The notes: generated from the letters alone by a model not told the origin. A stretch of 64,000 nt of DNA from Arthrobacter sp. S39 (GCF_004320525.1 NZ_SIHX01000001.1:496001-560000), one strand, 5' to 3'. Shown: positions 40,608-50,055, counted from the stretch's first letter. Made by a program: numbers and translations.

Positions 40608-41027
40608 ATGAGTGTTGCGTCGGCATTGGTGATTGCTGTAGCCATGGTTCTGACCGTGCTGCAGATGCTGCGGCAAGGTAAGTTGCGCGAGAAGTACACA
40701 GTGATGTGGCTCGTAGTCGGTGGGCTGACGATAATTTTGGGGATATTCCCAGAACTCCTTGATTGGGCGGCGTCGGTAGTAGGCATCCGGGTCCCAGCCA
40801 ATCTTCTATTTGCCTTAGCCATCGTTCTCCTAGTTGGCGTCGGGTTGCATGTTTCCCGAGAATTGACAATCCTCGAAGACGAAACTCGGATTCTTGCCGA
40901 GGAAGTTTCCATTCTTCGGGGGTCAGTGGAGGCGCTGGAGCGTCGTGCCGCTGAGCCTCCGGCCAAGAAGCTCGACGGCCACGCCGTACTGGGCCAACCC
41001 ACACGGAAAGAGTCTAATGACCATTGA
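40608..41027 (+). CDS. DUF2304 membrane protein
   Basis: The 139-aa protein has two or three membrane helices (residues 5-22, 35-52 and 62-82) and a charged coiled-coil-like C-terminus (SRELTILEDETRILAEEVSIL). RQGKLREKYTVMWLVVG is the family signature. Genes of this family stand beside GT2 genes and are thought to assist them at the membrane; the role is not established. ATG 40608 is preferred to the upstream TTG at 40602. Its end overlaps the next glycosyltransferase by 11 bases. Confidence 0.85.
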   Translation: MSVASALVIAVAMVLTVLQMLRQGKLREKYTVMWLVVGGLTIILGIFPELLDWAASVVGIRVPANLLFALAIVLLVGVGLHVSRELTILEDETRILAEEVSILRGSVEALERRAAEPPAKKLDGHAVLGQPTRKESNDH

Positions 41028-41913
41028 TGTAATGCTGCCTTACTACGGCGATGTCGCGATGATGAAAGCGGCCGTCGAGTCTGTTTTGGCACAAAACGAT
41101 ACCGACTTCAAACTGACAATCGTCGACGACGGCTATCCCGACGAGAGCCTCCCGGTCTACTTTGAAGCCCTGGTCGCTGGTGACCGCCGCGTCCATTACC
41201 TCCGCAATGAAGTCAACCTTGGCGCCAACGGCAACTATCGCAAATGCCTCGGCCTCATTGAACATGAGTTCACGGTCATTATGGGGGCTGACGACATCAT
41301 GCTGCCCAACTATATTGAGACCATCCGCAAAGCATTTAGTAATGCCGACGTGGATATTGTCCAGCCGGGCGTAGACGTCATCGACGAGGATGGAGTCGTC
41401 TACTCTCCTTTAGGTGACAAGGTGAAGAATGTCCTGAGGAAGCGGATCGTTGGCCACAGCACTGATGCAGTTCTCGCAGGTGAACCTGTAGCAAAAAGCT
41501 TGATCACAGGAGACTGGCTTTATTTCCCTTCCGTCGCTTGGCGATCAGAGGCAATCAAGAAGCACAGCTTCCGCGAGCAGTACAACGTGGTGCAGGATCT
41601 AGGGCTCGCTATGGATATCATCATGGATGGCGGCAAGATGATGGTGTCCAACTCGATCTGCTTCCAATACCGCCGTCATCGCGAGTCTGATTCTTCTATT
41701 CAGGCACTGGATGGGCGCAGGTTCGCTGAGGAACGTGCGTTCTTCGACGAATCTGCCCGCGATTTCGCCCGCCTGGGTTGGACAGACGCCGCGGCGGCAG
41801 CAAAGTTGCACATCTCTTCGCGGCTGCATGCGCTGACTCTTGCGCCGAAGGTGATTCAGAAGCGCATGTGGCCTGGTCTGCTGAAGCTTGCAACGCACGT
41901 AGTGCGGCCGTAG
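41017..41913 (+). CDS. Family 2 glycosyltransferase
   Basis: The 298-aa enzyme starts with the GT-A motif MTIDVMLPYYGDVAMMKAAV, then TIVDDGYPDES, and the metal-binding IMGADDIML. A C-terminal region of about 60 residues is basic (KRMWPGLLKL). ATG 41017 has GGAAAG six bases upstream and overlaps the DUF2304 stop; the open frame back to 40894 is the shadow of that gene. The sugar and acceptor are unknown. It should act with the flippase gene that follows after 9 bases. Confidence 0.85.
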   Translation: MTIDVMLPYYGDVAMMKAAVESVLAQNDTDFKLTIVDDGYPDESLPVYFEALVAGDRRVHYLRNEVNLGANGNYRKCLGLIEHEFTVIMGADDIMLPNYIETIRKAFSNADVDIVQPGVDVIDEDGVVYSPLGDKVKNVLRKRIVGHSTDAVLAGEPVAKSLITGDWLYFPSVAWRSEAIKKHSFREQYNVVQDLGLAMDIIMDGGKMMVSNSICFQYRRHRESDSSIQALDGRRFAEERAFFDESARDFARLGWTDAAAAAKLHISSRLHALTLAPKVIQKRMWPGLLKLATHVVRP

Positions 41914-41922
41914 TAGCTCCAA

Positions 41923-43338
41923 ATGATCGCAGAGTCCAAAACGGGCACGGCACGCACTATGACCGGACCTCGAGCGGCTCTTCTCTATCTGCTCGGTTCC
42001 TTGGTTCAGGGCGTGGGACTGCTTCTAATACAGCCGTTCGCCATTCGTGTCCTTGACGCCGAACAGTGGGGTCTTGTGTCCACTTCAGTGGTCACGATTC
42101 AGGTTCTAGTTGTCCTAATCTCAGCGGGCCTGCCCCTGGCAATCACCCGAGTCTGGTTCGACGCGCATAATGGTCGATCCAGGGCTCATGGTATGCATAG
42201 CTTCCTTGCTATGGCTGCACTGTTGCTCGGTCTTATTTTTGCCGGTGGCGTGGTCGCAGGCTCCCAAGTGTCAGGGGTGCAGGTCCCCTGGCCGACTCTG
42301 TTGGCTATGCTATCGATTGGCCTCCTCGGAGCCATTCTCGGCGCGCAGGCTGTCCTGCGCGCCGAAAACAGGCCATTGGCGTTCGTGGTTCTGAGTCTAA
42401 TCTCATCCGTAGGAGCGAACCTGGCCGGACTGGCCGCAATCTTATTCGCTACGCCAAGCGCCACGGCCTATCTCACTGCTTATTCATGCGTCGTCGGCGC
42501 AGGTGCGGCAGTTGCCCTTGTTCTTGTTCCACCGGTGATCCCTTGGCGTGTTAGGGGCGTCATGCGTGAGTCACTCTCCATCGCTTTGCCGCTATTGCCT
42601 CACACAGGTGCGCTCATGCTTCTTACTCAAGGTGCCGTTCTCCTGCTGGCTGCTCTTTCGGGGGCGGTACCCGCGGGCCAATTTGGGGCAGTACTGATAT
42701 TTGCACTTGGTCCGCTTACGCTGCTAAACGCCCTTAACAATGCGTGGTCGACGCGTCTGATGGAATCAGCGGCAGATAAACTACCCGTAGTCTTGCGTGC
42801 GGTAGCAACCGAGGCTCTGCTTGCATCTGCTGCGATCGGCATTCTCGCCTCTTCTGCAGCTTCCGCGGGCAGCATTATCTTGACCCCCCTCCCGGACGAG
42901 CTGGCTCCGGTGGCAAGGATTCTTCCGTTGGTTTCGCTGGGGTACGGCCTTTTCCTTATCGTCACTAACGTGGTTTACATTTTGGACAAGACGCGGTCGA
43001 TGGCCTTCATTACCCCACTGGTTTTAGTTGCGATGGCTTCGGCTGCCGTGCCATTCGCTGCCGCCGGAGACTTGCTTGCGGTTGCATGTATCCAAGGCGC
43101 TGGGTTCTTTATCTTAGGCGTCGCGTACTGGCTGGTTGTCCGGACGACGACCCATGGCTCGTGGCCGGTTGGGCTCTTCGCCTTGCTTGCCGCCATTCAC
43201 GTCGTTGCTGTTGCGGTGCTAAGTCCCTTGCCCGTCACCCTCCTGGCAGGCTCTTTGCAGGTCGCTAGCGCAGGAGTCCTGCTTCTGCTCGTCGGGCTGT
43301 ATCTGCGATCGGCTAGGCGAAGGTCCGAGCACGGCTGA
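41923..43338 (+). CDS. Polysaccharide flippase (Wzx/MATE-like)
   Basis: The 471-aa protein has about 12-14 membrane helices with the oligosaccharide flippase pattern (LLYLLGSLVQGVGLLLIQPF at the start). Such proteins move undecaprenyl-linked repeat units across the membrane. It closes the GT2-DUF2304-GT2-flippase group. A Wzy-type polymerase was not clearly found. After its stop, 43339-43517 contains no gene and leads into the IS21 element. Confidence 0.82.
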   Translation: MIAESKTGTARTMTGPRAALLYLLGSLVQGVGLLLIQPFAIRVLDAEQWGLVSTSVVTIQVLVVLISAGLPLAITRVWFDAHNGRSRAHGMHSFLAMAALLLGLIFAGGVVAGSQVSGVQVPWPTLLAMLSIGLLGAILGAQAVLRAENRPLAFVVLSLISSVGANLAGLAAILFATPSATAYLTAYSCVVGAGAAVALVLVPPVIPWRVRGVMRESLSIALPLLPHTGALMLLTQGAVLLLAALSGAVPAGQFGAVLIFALGPLTLLNALNNAWSTRLMESAADKLPVVLRAVATEALLASAAIGILASSAASAGSIILTPLPDELAPVARILPLVSLGYGLFLIVTNVVYILDKTRSMAFITPLVLVAMASAAVPFAAAGDLLAVACIQGAGFFILGVAYWLVVRTTTHGSWPVGLFALLAAIHVVAVAVLSPLPVTLLAGSLQVASAGVLLLLVGLYLRSARRRSEHG

Positions 43339-43648
43339 CGGGACTGCTCCAAAGTGGGAAATTGTCCGGCCCTCAGCGGCCTGAAGGGGCTGCAAGGAAC
43401 GTTAGTTATATTCGAGGTGTCTCCGAAACCAAATTATCGACCGGCGATGGGCCTCGAATCCGTTGAAGTAGTCGGTTGGATGTGACGTCCTGAATATTCG
43501 TTCTTGAGGGGTCCATGTGTGGTGCGGGTTAGCGCCGGGGTCCCAGCCCATGATTTGCGCTGGTCAGCGCCGGTGTTGGTGTGGTTGAGCGCCACCTGTA
43601 AGGCTCCTTCCACCGCGTGACGGCCACGTGGTGGAAGGAGTACCGGTA

Positions 43649-44407
43649 ATGGTACGGAAGATCAGGGCGAAGCTCGTCTTGCAGTTGCGCAACCAGGGCC
43701 TGTCCGGCAGAGCGATCTCGCTTGCTCAGGGCATGTCGAGGCACAGCATTCAGGCGGTGATCGACGCTGCGGATCAGCTCGGGCTCGGTTGGGACGACGT
43801 TGCGGAGAAATCTGAGGGCGATGTGTATCTGACGTTGTTTCCCGGCCGCGGGGTGCGGGAGAGCGTGTTCGCCCAGCCGGACTGGGTCCAGGTGCACCGT
43901 GAGCTGGCCAGGGTCGGGGTGACGTTGAAGCTGCTGCACCAGGAGTATCTCGACGGGTGCAGTCGGGCCGGGCAGGCGGCGATGAGTTATGACCGGTTCT
44001 GCAGGCTTTACGGCGATTACGCGAACGTCACTGGCGCGTCGTCCCGGGTCGGCCATAAGGCCGGCCGCAGCGTCGAGGTCGACTGGTCCGGGCCTACGAT
44101 GCAGCTCGTTGACCCGGCAACGGGAGAGATCTCGAAGGTGTATCTGTTCGTCGCCTGCCTGCCGTTCAGCAGGTATGCGTTCGTGGAGGCGACGTTGGAT
44201 ATGCGGCAGGAGTCGTGGCTGCGCGCGCATGCGGCGATGTTCGCATTCTTCGGCGGCACGGTCCCGCGGCTCGTCCCGGACAACCTGAAGACCGGGGTGA
44301 TCTCTCACCCGCGCGAGGGCGAAGTCGTCCTCAACGACGCCTACCGGGAGATGGCGGCGCATTATTCGGCGGCGGTACTACCGGGCCGGGTGCGGCACCC
44401 GAAAGAC
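43649..44407 (+). pseudogene. istA: istA, 5' part (interrupted by RIT element)
   Basis: This encodes the first 253 residues of IS21 IstA: an N-terminal HTH (QLRNQGLSGRAISLAQGMS) and the first two catalytic aspartates (VEVDWSGPTM and LVPDNLKTGV). The reading breaks at HPKD, just before the DKASVEN segment with the catalytic Glu, which resumes at 47873. ATG 43649 has AAGGAG eight bases upstream. Through the insertion the frame continues 27 codons into the RIT terminus and stops at 44488. Confidence 0.9.
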
Positions 44408-44500
44408 TATCCCGAGGATTCTGTTATCCCGAGTCGTTGCCGTCATGCGCCTGCGGGAGCGGCCGCAGGGCGGCATTCCTCGGGATAACCATCGCGTGTT
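44401..44500 (+). repeat. RIT element, left terminal inverted repeat
   Basis: The first 37 bases (GAAAGAC plus 44408-44437, starting TATCCCGAGGATTCTG) are an exact inverted copy of 47816-47852. Similarity then continues imperfectly (GCCGTCATGCGC, then CTCGGGATAAC) to about 44500. Three copies of the 9-bp unit TATCCCGAG lie here, two direct and one inverted. Confidence 0.9.
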
Positions 44501-44546
44501 TTCGTTGGCTCATCTCTATTGATTTTCACTTGGAGGTGAGCAAGAA

Positions 44547-45772
44547 ATGAATGTTTCTATCGCTGAGCTGATCGTGCAGGCGGACGCTGCAATGAACGGG
44601 CTGGGTAATGCGCCCTCAACGCGCATGCAATATCGGTGGGCGTGGTCCCAGTTCGCGTCGTTCTGTTCTGAGAAGGCCGTGGCGGCCCTCACGGATGAGG
44701 TTGTGGCTTCCTATTTGCAGGTCGTTGCCGCAGGACACAGGGACGGCCAGATGAAGGGGGTGGAAGCGCAAGCTGCTGCGTAAGTCGACCCTGGTGCTCG
44801 TTGAGGTGGCACGGACAGGTTCTTACCGATGGGCGCTGTCTCGTCAGACGCATCCGAATGATGCGCTCGATGCGGTGTTTCGTCCGGTTCAGGAACAGTT
44901 CGAGACGTGGTTGGAAAGCCAGCGCCTGGCCGTCGCCACGAGGGAACTCTATGCCACGGTGAGCCGCACGATTTTGGCGTGGCTGCCTGAACGAGGTGTG
45001 ACAAACGCTCGGGCGCTGTCTGGCGCGGATGTTGCGGCGGCGGTGATCTTCCTTGGCCGACGCTATCAGCCCGGCAGCAGTCGTCACTGCGGTGCGGGTG
45101 TTGTGTCGCTTTCTTGAGGAAACCGGCTGCTGCACTGGCCTGGCTCGAGCAGTCCCTCGGCAAGTTTCGAGGCGCCTCAGATCCGTGGATGTGCTGACGT
45201 CTTGCGATGTTGATGCCCTGACGAATTCAACCAACATGGCCACCTCGACAGGCCGCCGGGACAAGGCGGTGCTGCTGTTGGCGGCCAGGACGGGCCTGCG
45301 GCCTGTCGACATTGTGAATTTGCGTTTGCAGAACATCGATTGGGCGCAGGGACAGATCACCCTGACTCAGCACAAAACGGGGGCCGTGCTGACGTTGCCG
45401 CTCCTGGCTGATTTCGGTGAAGCGATCGCTGACTATCTCCTGCACGGCAGGCCTGACGGTGTCGCCGACGACCAGGTGTTCCTGCGATCCCAGGCACCCC
45501 ACGTTGGCCTGTCGACTTCGTCCTGCCTTTATAACGTGACCGCGGGCGCGTTCGCCCGCACCGAGACATCTCCGCGAAACGGCAAGGGTCAGGGCTTTCG
45601 GGTGTTACGAGCCTCGTTCGCGACCAGGATGCTCGAGGGCGACACGAGCCTTCCGGTGATCTCCGGTGCACTCGGTCACCAAGGAATCGACTCCGCAAAG
45701 CATTATCTCGCCGCCGACGAGAAGCGCATGCGGGAGTGCTGTCTCGATTTCGCCGGCATTGAGCCAAGATAG
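44547..45772 (+). pseudogene. First tyrosine recombinase of the RIT element (two frameshifts)
   Basis: Coding begins at ATG 44547 (after GGAGGTGAGCAAGAA) and runs through three frames. The first gives the SAM-like N-terminal domain to residue 70. The second (WKRKLLRKSTLVLVEVA) starts at the five-G run 44757-44761, where one G too many explains the shift. The third starts near 45065 (ADAISPAAVVTAVRVLCRFL) and carries the catalytic domain with ARTGLRPVDIVNLR, LRASFATRML and LGHQGIDSAKHYL. The canonical HxxR is changed to RVLR. The last two-thirds is open to the TAG at 45772. A functional protein would need both shifts corrected. Confidence 0.8.
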
Positions 45773-45780
45773 GCCCGGCT

Positions 45781-46752
45781 ATGAACACTCTCGTCAGCAG
45801 CCTGGCCGCCCATATCCAGGCTCTACTCGACGTCAAGCACGCTCTGGGGCTGCCCTATCTATCGTCCGAGCGGCACCTGCGTGCTTTCGACGCGCTGTGT
45901 GCTCGCGATTACCCTGGGCAGAGAACGCTGACCCGGGAAATGGCTATGACCTGGGCTGTTGCCCGGCCCGGTGAGCACGTCAACGGCCAGATGAGACGGA
46001 TCACCCCGGTCAGACAGCTGGCCAAACACATGAGCAGTGTCGGCGTCCCCGCGTATGTCATCCCGTCAGGAATCCCGGGCAGGCAGATCCACTACAGCCC
46101 TCACATTTTCTCGCACGAGCAGTTACGAGCGATCTTTGATGCGGCCGACCAAATTCCGGTCTCGCCCTATGGCGGGCAACGCCAGCTGCTCATCCCTGCG
46201 ATTTTCCGTATGATCTACTGCCTAGGCCTACGACCTGGCGAAGCCAAGAGACTGCACCGAAATGACGTCGATCTGACCCGGGGCACCGTCAGTATTCGTG
46301 AGTCCAAAGGGCACAAGGACCGCATCGTGTTTATGTCGCCCGATCTGCACGAGTACTGCCGGAGCTACGACGCCGCAATCAGTGCCTTTCACCCAGACCG
46401 GACGGCTTTCTTCCCCAACCAATGGGGGAGTTTCTACAGTCCGTCACCCCTCAATTGCTGGTTTCACGAGCTCTTGACCGCCGCCGGCCCGGCCGTCGTG
46501 GCCAGCATCGGCTCACCGCCGCGTCCCTACGACCTGCGCCACGCCCATGTGATCGAGAACATCAACCGGTGGGCGCGTGCCGGCCGTGACCCGGAGGTTC
46601 TGGTTGCCTACCTGAGTCTGCACCTGGGGCACAGCAACACCGAGGACACCTGGTACTACTTCCACCTCGCCGCCGATTTCCACCCCGACCTGCGCCGGCT
46701 CGCCAACACCGATATCGAATCCATTCTCCCGGAGGCATCCCATGACTTCTGA
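45781..46752 (+). CDS. Second tyrosine recombinase of the RIT element
   Basis: The 323-aa enzyme has an N-terminal core-binding domain and a catalytic domain with CLGLRPGEAKRL (first Arg), ESKGHKDR (Lys), PYDLRHAHV (second Arg; the preceding His is Tyr), LGHSNTED and TWYYFH (His/Trp position and the nucleophilic Tyr). It starts eight bases after the first recombinase and overlaps the third by 11 bases, which fits translational coupling. It should help cut and join the element ends at TATCCCGAG-containing sites. Confidence 0.9.
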   Translation: MNTLVSSLAAHIQALLDVKHALGLPYLSSERHLRAFDALCARDYPGQRTLTREMAMTWAVARPGEHVNGQMRRITPVRQLAKHMSSVGVPAYVIPSGIPGRQIHYSPHIFSHEQLRAIFDAADQIPVSPYGGQRQLLIPAIFRMIYCLGLRPGEAKRLHRNDVDLTRGTVSIRESKGHKDRIVFMSPDLHEYCRSYDAAISAFHPDRTAFFPNQWGSFYSPSPLNCWFHELLTAAGPAVVASIGSPPRPYDLRHAHVIENINRWARAGRDPEVLVAYLSLHLGHSNTEDTWYYFHLAADFHPDLRRLANTDIESILPEASHDF

Positions 46753-47764
46753 TGATTTCTTCCGCCTCGTCCGCGCCTGGCTGACCGTCCACCTTCCCCG
46801 GGCACGCAGGCTCAGCCCGCACACCATCCGCTCCTACAAGACCGCGCTGAACGCACTGCTGGCCTATCTTCGCGAAACCCGGCACCTGGAGCTGGCTGAG
46901 ATCACCTTCGATGCCATCAACCGTGCCACCATCACCGGGTTCACCACCTGGCTGCTCGAGACCAAGAACCTGGCGCCCTCGTCGGCCAACCAGCGGCTGG
47001 CCGCGATCAAGTCCTTCCTCTCCTATTGCGCAGGAGAAGAACCGGCGCTCGTCGCGATCTGGCTGGACGTCAAACAAGCCCGGCCGGCCCGCGCACCGGC
47101 TCATGCGCCCGACGCGTTGACCATGACCGCCGTCGACGCGCTGATCCGGGCGCCAGGACAACACACCAGCCGTGGCCTGAGAGACACCACCATCATCCTG
47201 CTCATCTTCGATGCCGCCGCGCGCGTCCAGGAAGTCCTAGACCTGACGCGGGCAGACATCGACACCACCCCCGGCCGCGGGCGAGTGACACTCACGGGGA
47301 AAGGCCGGAAGAGCAGAACTGTCCCCATCATGGACAAGACCGGTCGCCACCTCGACCAATACCTGAGCGCGTTCCACCCCGGCATACCCGAACCGGACGC
47401 GCTCCTGTTCTATACGATCCGGTCTGGTCAACACCAACCGATGAGCCAGGACAACATCTCCTACCTGCTGAACAAGCACGCCACGGTCGCACGAGAGCAT
47501 TGTCCGGATCTTCCCGAACGGAGGATCCATGCTCACCAGCTTCGGCACGCCCGCGCCATGCAGATGCTACGCGCCGGCGTGCCGCTGCCCCACATCAAGG
47601 AATTCCTCGGTCACGCCAAGATCACCACCACCAGCATCTACGCATCGGCAGACAACCAAATGGTCCGCGAGGCAATCCAGAAAGCCGCAAGCACCACACC
47701 CGACCTCGCCCCCATCTGGAAAGGTAGTGACGATCTCATCCTCCAGCTCGCCGGACTCAAATAG
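46742..47764 (+). CDS. Third tyrosine recombinase of the RIT element
   Basis: The 340-aa XerC/D-like recombinase has a core-binding domain (HLPRARRLSPHTIRSYKTAL) and a full catalytic set: AARVQEVLDLTRADID, TGKGRKSRTVPI, HAHQLRHARAMQML (about residue 264), LGHAKITTTSIYASAD with Tyr near 299. Among the three enzymes this one has the most canonical active site. Its stop codon at 47762-47764 touches the right terminal repeat region. Confidence 0.9.
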   Translation: MTSDDFFRLVRAWLTVHLPRARRLSPHTIRSYKTALNALLAYLRETRHLELAEITFDAINRATITGFTTWLLETKNLAPSSANQRLAAIKSFLSYCAGEEPALVAIWLDVKQARPARAPAHAPDALTMTAVDALIRAPGQHTSRGLRDTTIILLIFDAAARVQEVLDLTRADIDTTPGRGRVTLTGKGRKSRTVPIMDKTGRHLDQYLSAFHPGIPEPDALLFYTIRSGQHQPMSQDNISYLLNKHATVAREHCPDLPERRIHAHQLRHARAMQMLRAGVPLPHIKEFLGHAKITTTSIYASADNQMVREAIQKAASTTPDLAPIWKGSDDLILQLAGLK

Positions 47765-47852
47765 TTATCCCGAGAAATGGCCTCCTGAACCCGCGCCAGA
47801 CCGCGCATGACGGGCACGACTCGGGATAACAGAATCCTCGGGATAGTCTTTC
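47760..47852 (-). repeat. RIT element, right terminal inverted repeat
   Basis: Positions 47816-47852 are the exact inverted copy of 44401-44437, and the region back to 47763 matches the rest of the left repeat imperfectly. It contains three TATCCCGAG-type units at about 47765, 47821 and 47838. Confidence 0.9.
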
Positions 47853-47879
47853 TTATCCCGAATTCGGGATAAGAAAGAC
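47846..47879. repeat. 34-bp perfect palindrome at the right RIT junction
   Basis: GTCTTTC, a 20-bp inner palindrome centred on GAATTC (47853-47872) and GAAAGAC together form a perfect 34-bp palindrome. The inner part consists of two head-to-head TTATCCCGA units. No counterpart of the inner 20 bp exists at the left junction, so the two ends are not equivalent. Confidence 0.9.
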
Positions 47880-48674
47880 AAAGCCAGCGTCGAAAACACT
47901 GTCTCGCACATCGCCACCTGGGTGATTGCGGGTCTGAGGCAGGAGCAGTTCACCAGCCTGGTGCAGCTGCGGGCCCGGATTCGGGAGCAGATCGATGCCT
48001 ACAACCGACAGCCGTTCCAGAAGCGGGAGGGCTCCCGGCTCAGCGTGTTCACGGCCGAGGAGAAACCGCTGCTGCAACCGTTGCCGGCGGTGACGTTTGA
48101 GATCAGCACCTGGACCTATGGGCGCAAAGTAGGCCGGAACGGACACCTAGTCTGGGCAAAGAACTTCTACTCCGTCCCGTTCACCCACATCGGCGCACAT
48201 GTTGATCTTCGCGTCACGGACACCATGCTCGAGATCTATCGGGGTGATGAGCGCCTGACCAGCCACCTGCTTCTGCCCGTGACGATGACGAACCAGTATC
48301 GGACGAACGAAGCCGACCTTCCTGAGGGGCACAGCTGGCAAGCCTGGGACCGGGCCCGGATCGACGCCTGGGCCTTACGGATGGGACCGGCGACCGGGAC
48401 CGTGATCGAGAAGATCTTCCAGTCCGTCCGCATCGAGGAAGCCGGCTACGACCCGGCCTTGGCGGTCCTGCGCCTGTCTCGCAGGTTCTCACCAGCCCGG
48501 GTCGAAGCCGCATGCCAGCTCGCGCTGCGCGGGCCGATACGATCGCCCCGTTACGCCCACCTGCGGCCGATCCTGGACACCGGGCAAGACAAAACCGGGC
48601 ACGTCGAGGACCCTGATGACGAAGATGGCGGATACGTGCGCGGCAGCTCGTACTACGCAGGAGGGACCCGATGA
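47873..48674 (+). pseudogene. istA: istA, 3' part
   Basis: This fragment resumes at KDKASVENTVSHIATWV with the third catalytic residue (Glu). It continues through the IstA C-terminal beta-barrel and DNA-binding region (NGHLVWAKNFYSVPFTHIGAHVDLRV) to a stop overlapping istB by four bases. It has no start of its own in the native frame, so the transposase is inactivated unless the RIT element excises precisely. Confidence 0.9.
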
Positions 48675-49420
48675 GCCGCCTGGACACGGAAACCAAACGC
48701 AAGCTGCGGGAGATGAACGCGGGCGAGCTGTTGGAGGCCATCGATACCCAGGATGAGACGCTGAGCATTAGCCTGCCGTTCGAAGATCGTCTCCGGCTGG
48801 TCGTCGATGACGCCTACGCGTCGTTCACCCATGCCAAAGTCAGCGGCCTGATCCGGCGGGCGGGGCTGCGCTACCCGAACGCTGACCTGCGCCGCATCGA
48901 CCTCCTTGACGAGCGAGGTCTTGACCGGCCGCTGCTGAGCCAGCTCGGCACCTGCTCGTTCGTGGCCCGGCAGCAAAACGTTGTCTTCCAAGGGTTCACC
49001 GGGTCGGGGAAGTCCTACCTGGGATGCGCGATTGCTAAACGCGCCTGCGAGCACCGCATCCGCGCACATTACGTCCGCATGCCCGACCTCGAGGAAGCTT
49101 GGGTAGCAGCCCAAGACACCCCTGGCGGATCCGGCAAGTTCCTGCGCAAATATGCGGCGTTTACCCTGCTGGTCATTGATGAGTGGCTGCTGGATCGACC
49201 CACGGAATCGACGCGCACCATGCTGCTGGAACTGATGGAACGCCGCTACGGTGAGACGTCAACAGTGTTCTGCACCCAGTACTCGCAGAAGGACTGGCAC
49301 CAGCGGCTCGGCTCCGGCGTTCACGCCGACGCGATCATGGACCGGATCATTCACAACACGATCTGGGTTGAGACAGGCAGCTACAACGTGCGCGAGCACA
49401 CGGCACTCGTAACCGCCTAG
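48671..49420 (+). CDS. istB: IS21-family ATPase helper IstB
   Basis: The 249-aa AAA+ helper has Walker A GFTGSGKSYLG and Walker B LLVIDEWLLD, followed by STVFCTQYSQKDWHQRLGS (sensor region). It is related to DnaC and supports IstA in transposition. It starts at ATG 48671, overlapping the istA stop, and is intact. Confidence 0.93.
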   Translation: MSRLDTETKRKLREMNAGELLEAIDTQDETLSISLPFEDRLRLVVDDAYASFTHAKVSGLIRRAGLRYPNADLRRIDLLDERGLDRPLLSQLGTCSFVARQQNVVFQGFTGSGKSYLGCAIAKRACEHRIRAHYVRMPDLEEAWVAAQDTPGGSGKFLRKYAAFTLLVIDEWLLDRPTESTRTMLLELMERRYGETSTVFCTQYSQKDWHQRLGSGVHADAIMDRIIHNTIWVETGSYNVREHTALVTA

Positions 49421-49507
49421 CAACCGTCACGGAGGGCGTCAGCGGCGCCAGGCCACGCGACCGCTGGCGCTCTCCCGCACGAACCCCGGCGCTGAACCGC
49501 ACGAACA

Positions 49508-50055
49508 GGTGGCGCTCAAAGCTTCAAATACTCAACGTCCAGGGGCTTGGGACTTTGCGCCCCCGGCCCTGGGCGGAATGCCAGATAAATAATGGACTTG
49601 AACAGCTAGCCCTGGGCTTTCGCGGGGCGCCGTCCGCCAGGCGGTACAAGCAGCTAAGGGGTGGTCTGAGCTGTGGAAATAGTGGTGTCGAGAGCGTTAT
49701 TTGCCGTTGCGAAGGAGCACCTTTTCCTAAGCAAAAATAGTCGTATCTTCCCGTCCTTGCCGGTCAGTTTCACCGGCCAGTCGATGATTTACACGCAGGC
49801 GTTTTGGTCCTCACCGGTTAGACGCCGGACCGATGTATGGGTCATCAACGCCACCGACATCATCATCCCACTCAAGGATTCCCGGCGAGTAGCCGACCCT
49901 GTTCTATACTGACGGGCGCCGTGCCGCCGCGCTGCTGACCAACTCACCGCGGTAGCCTGGACCATTCCTGGCCGCCGGGTTCCACGCCCCAGGGCAGGCC
50001 CGAGAACCGAACCATAACAACAAACGACCATCACTGACCCTTATGAAAATTGAGG
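49508..50055. other. Non-coding stretch between IS21 and the muramidase gene
   Basis: I see no convincing gene, RNA or terminator here. Short open frames lack family resemblance and ribosome sites. No clean hairpin follows the stop of the muramidase gene (50056). Confidence 0.5.

Larger units (their letters stand above)
44408..47872 (+). mobile_element. RIT (Recombinase-In-Trio) element inserted in istA
   Basis: Three consecutive tyrosine recombinase genes in one direction, with an 8-nt gap and an 11-nt overlap, are enclosed by inverted repeats of nearly 100 bp. This is the defining structure of RIT elements, which are related to the Tn554-type recombinase trios. GAAAGAC occurs at both junctions (44401-44407 and 47873-47879). 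Removing 44408-47879 restores istA as HPKDKASVENTV. The element carries no cargo gene. The first recombinase is broken by two frameshifts. Confidence 0.9.
43518..49507 (+). mobile_element. IS21-family element carrying a RIT insertion
   Basis: istA and istB in the usual overlapping order mark an IS21 element. Approximate ends are TGTGGTGCGGGTTAGCGCC (from 43518) and the complement of 49488-49507 (TGTTCGTGCGGTTCAGCGCC); both are followed by CGGGG. A shared GAGCGCCACCTGT also occurs near 43588 and 49505, as expected for the multiple end repeats of IS21. No clear target duplication was found, so the ends may be off by some tens of bases. Without the inner element the IS would be about 2.5 kb. Confidence 0.75.

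Noticed and set aside
44750..44800. Programmed frameshift at the GGGGG run in the first RIT recombinase
   Set aside because: A second unrelated shift is also required downstream and no stimulatory structure was evident, so decay or sequence error is simpler.
44401..47879. TATCCCGA repeats considered as a CRISPR array
   Set aside because: Units are only 9 bp, occur in both orientations and are confined to the two ends of a recombinase trio; no cas genes are present.
49555..49912. Two short plus-strand open frames after the IS21 element
   Set aside because: No ribosome site, no similarity pattern and poor codon bias; treated as non-coding.
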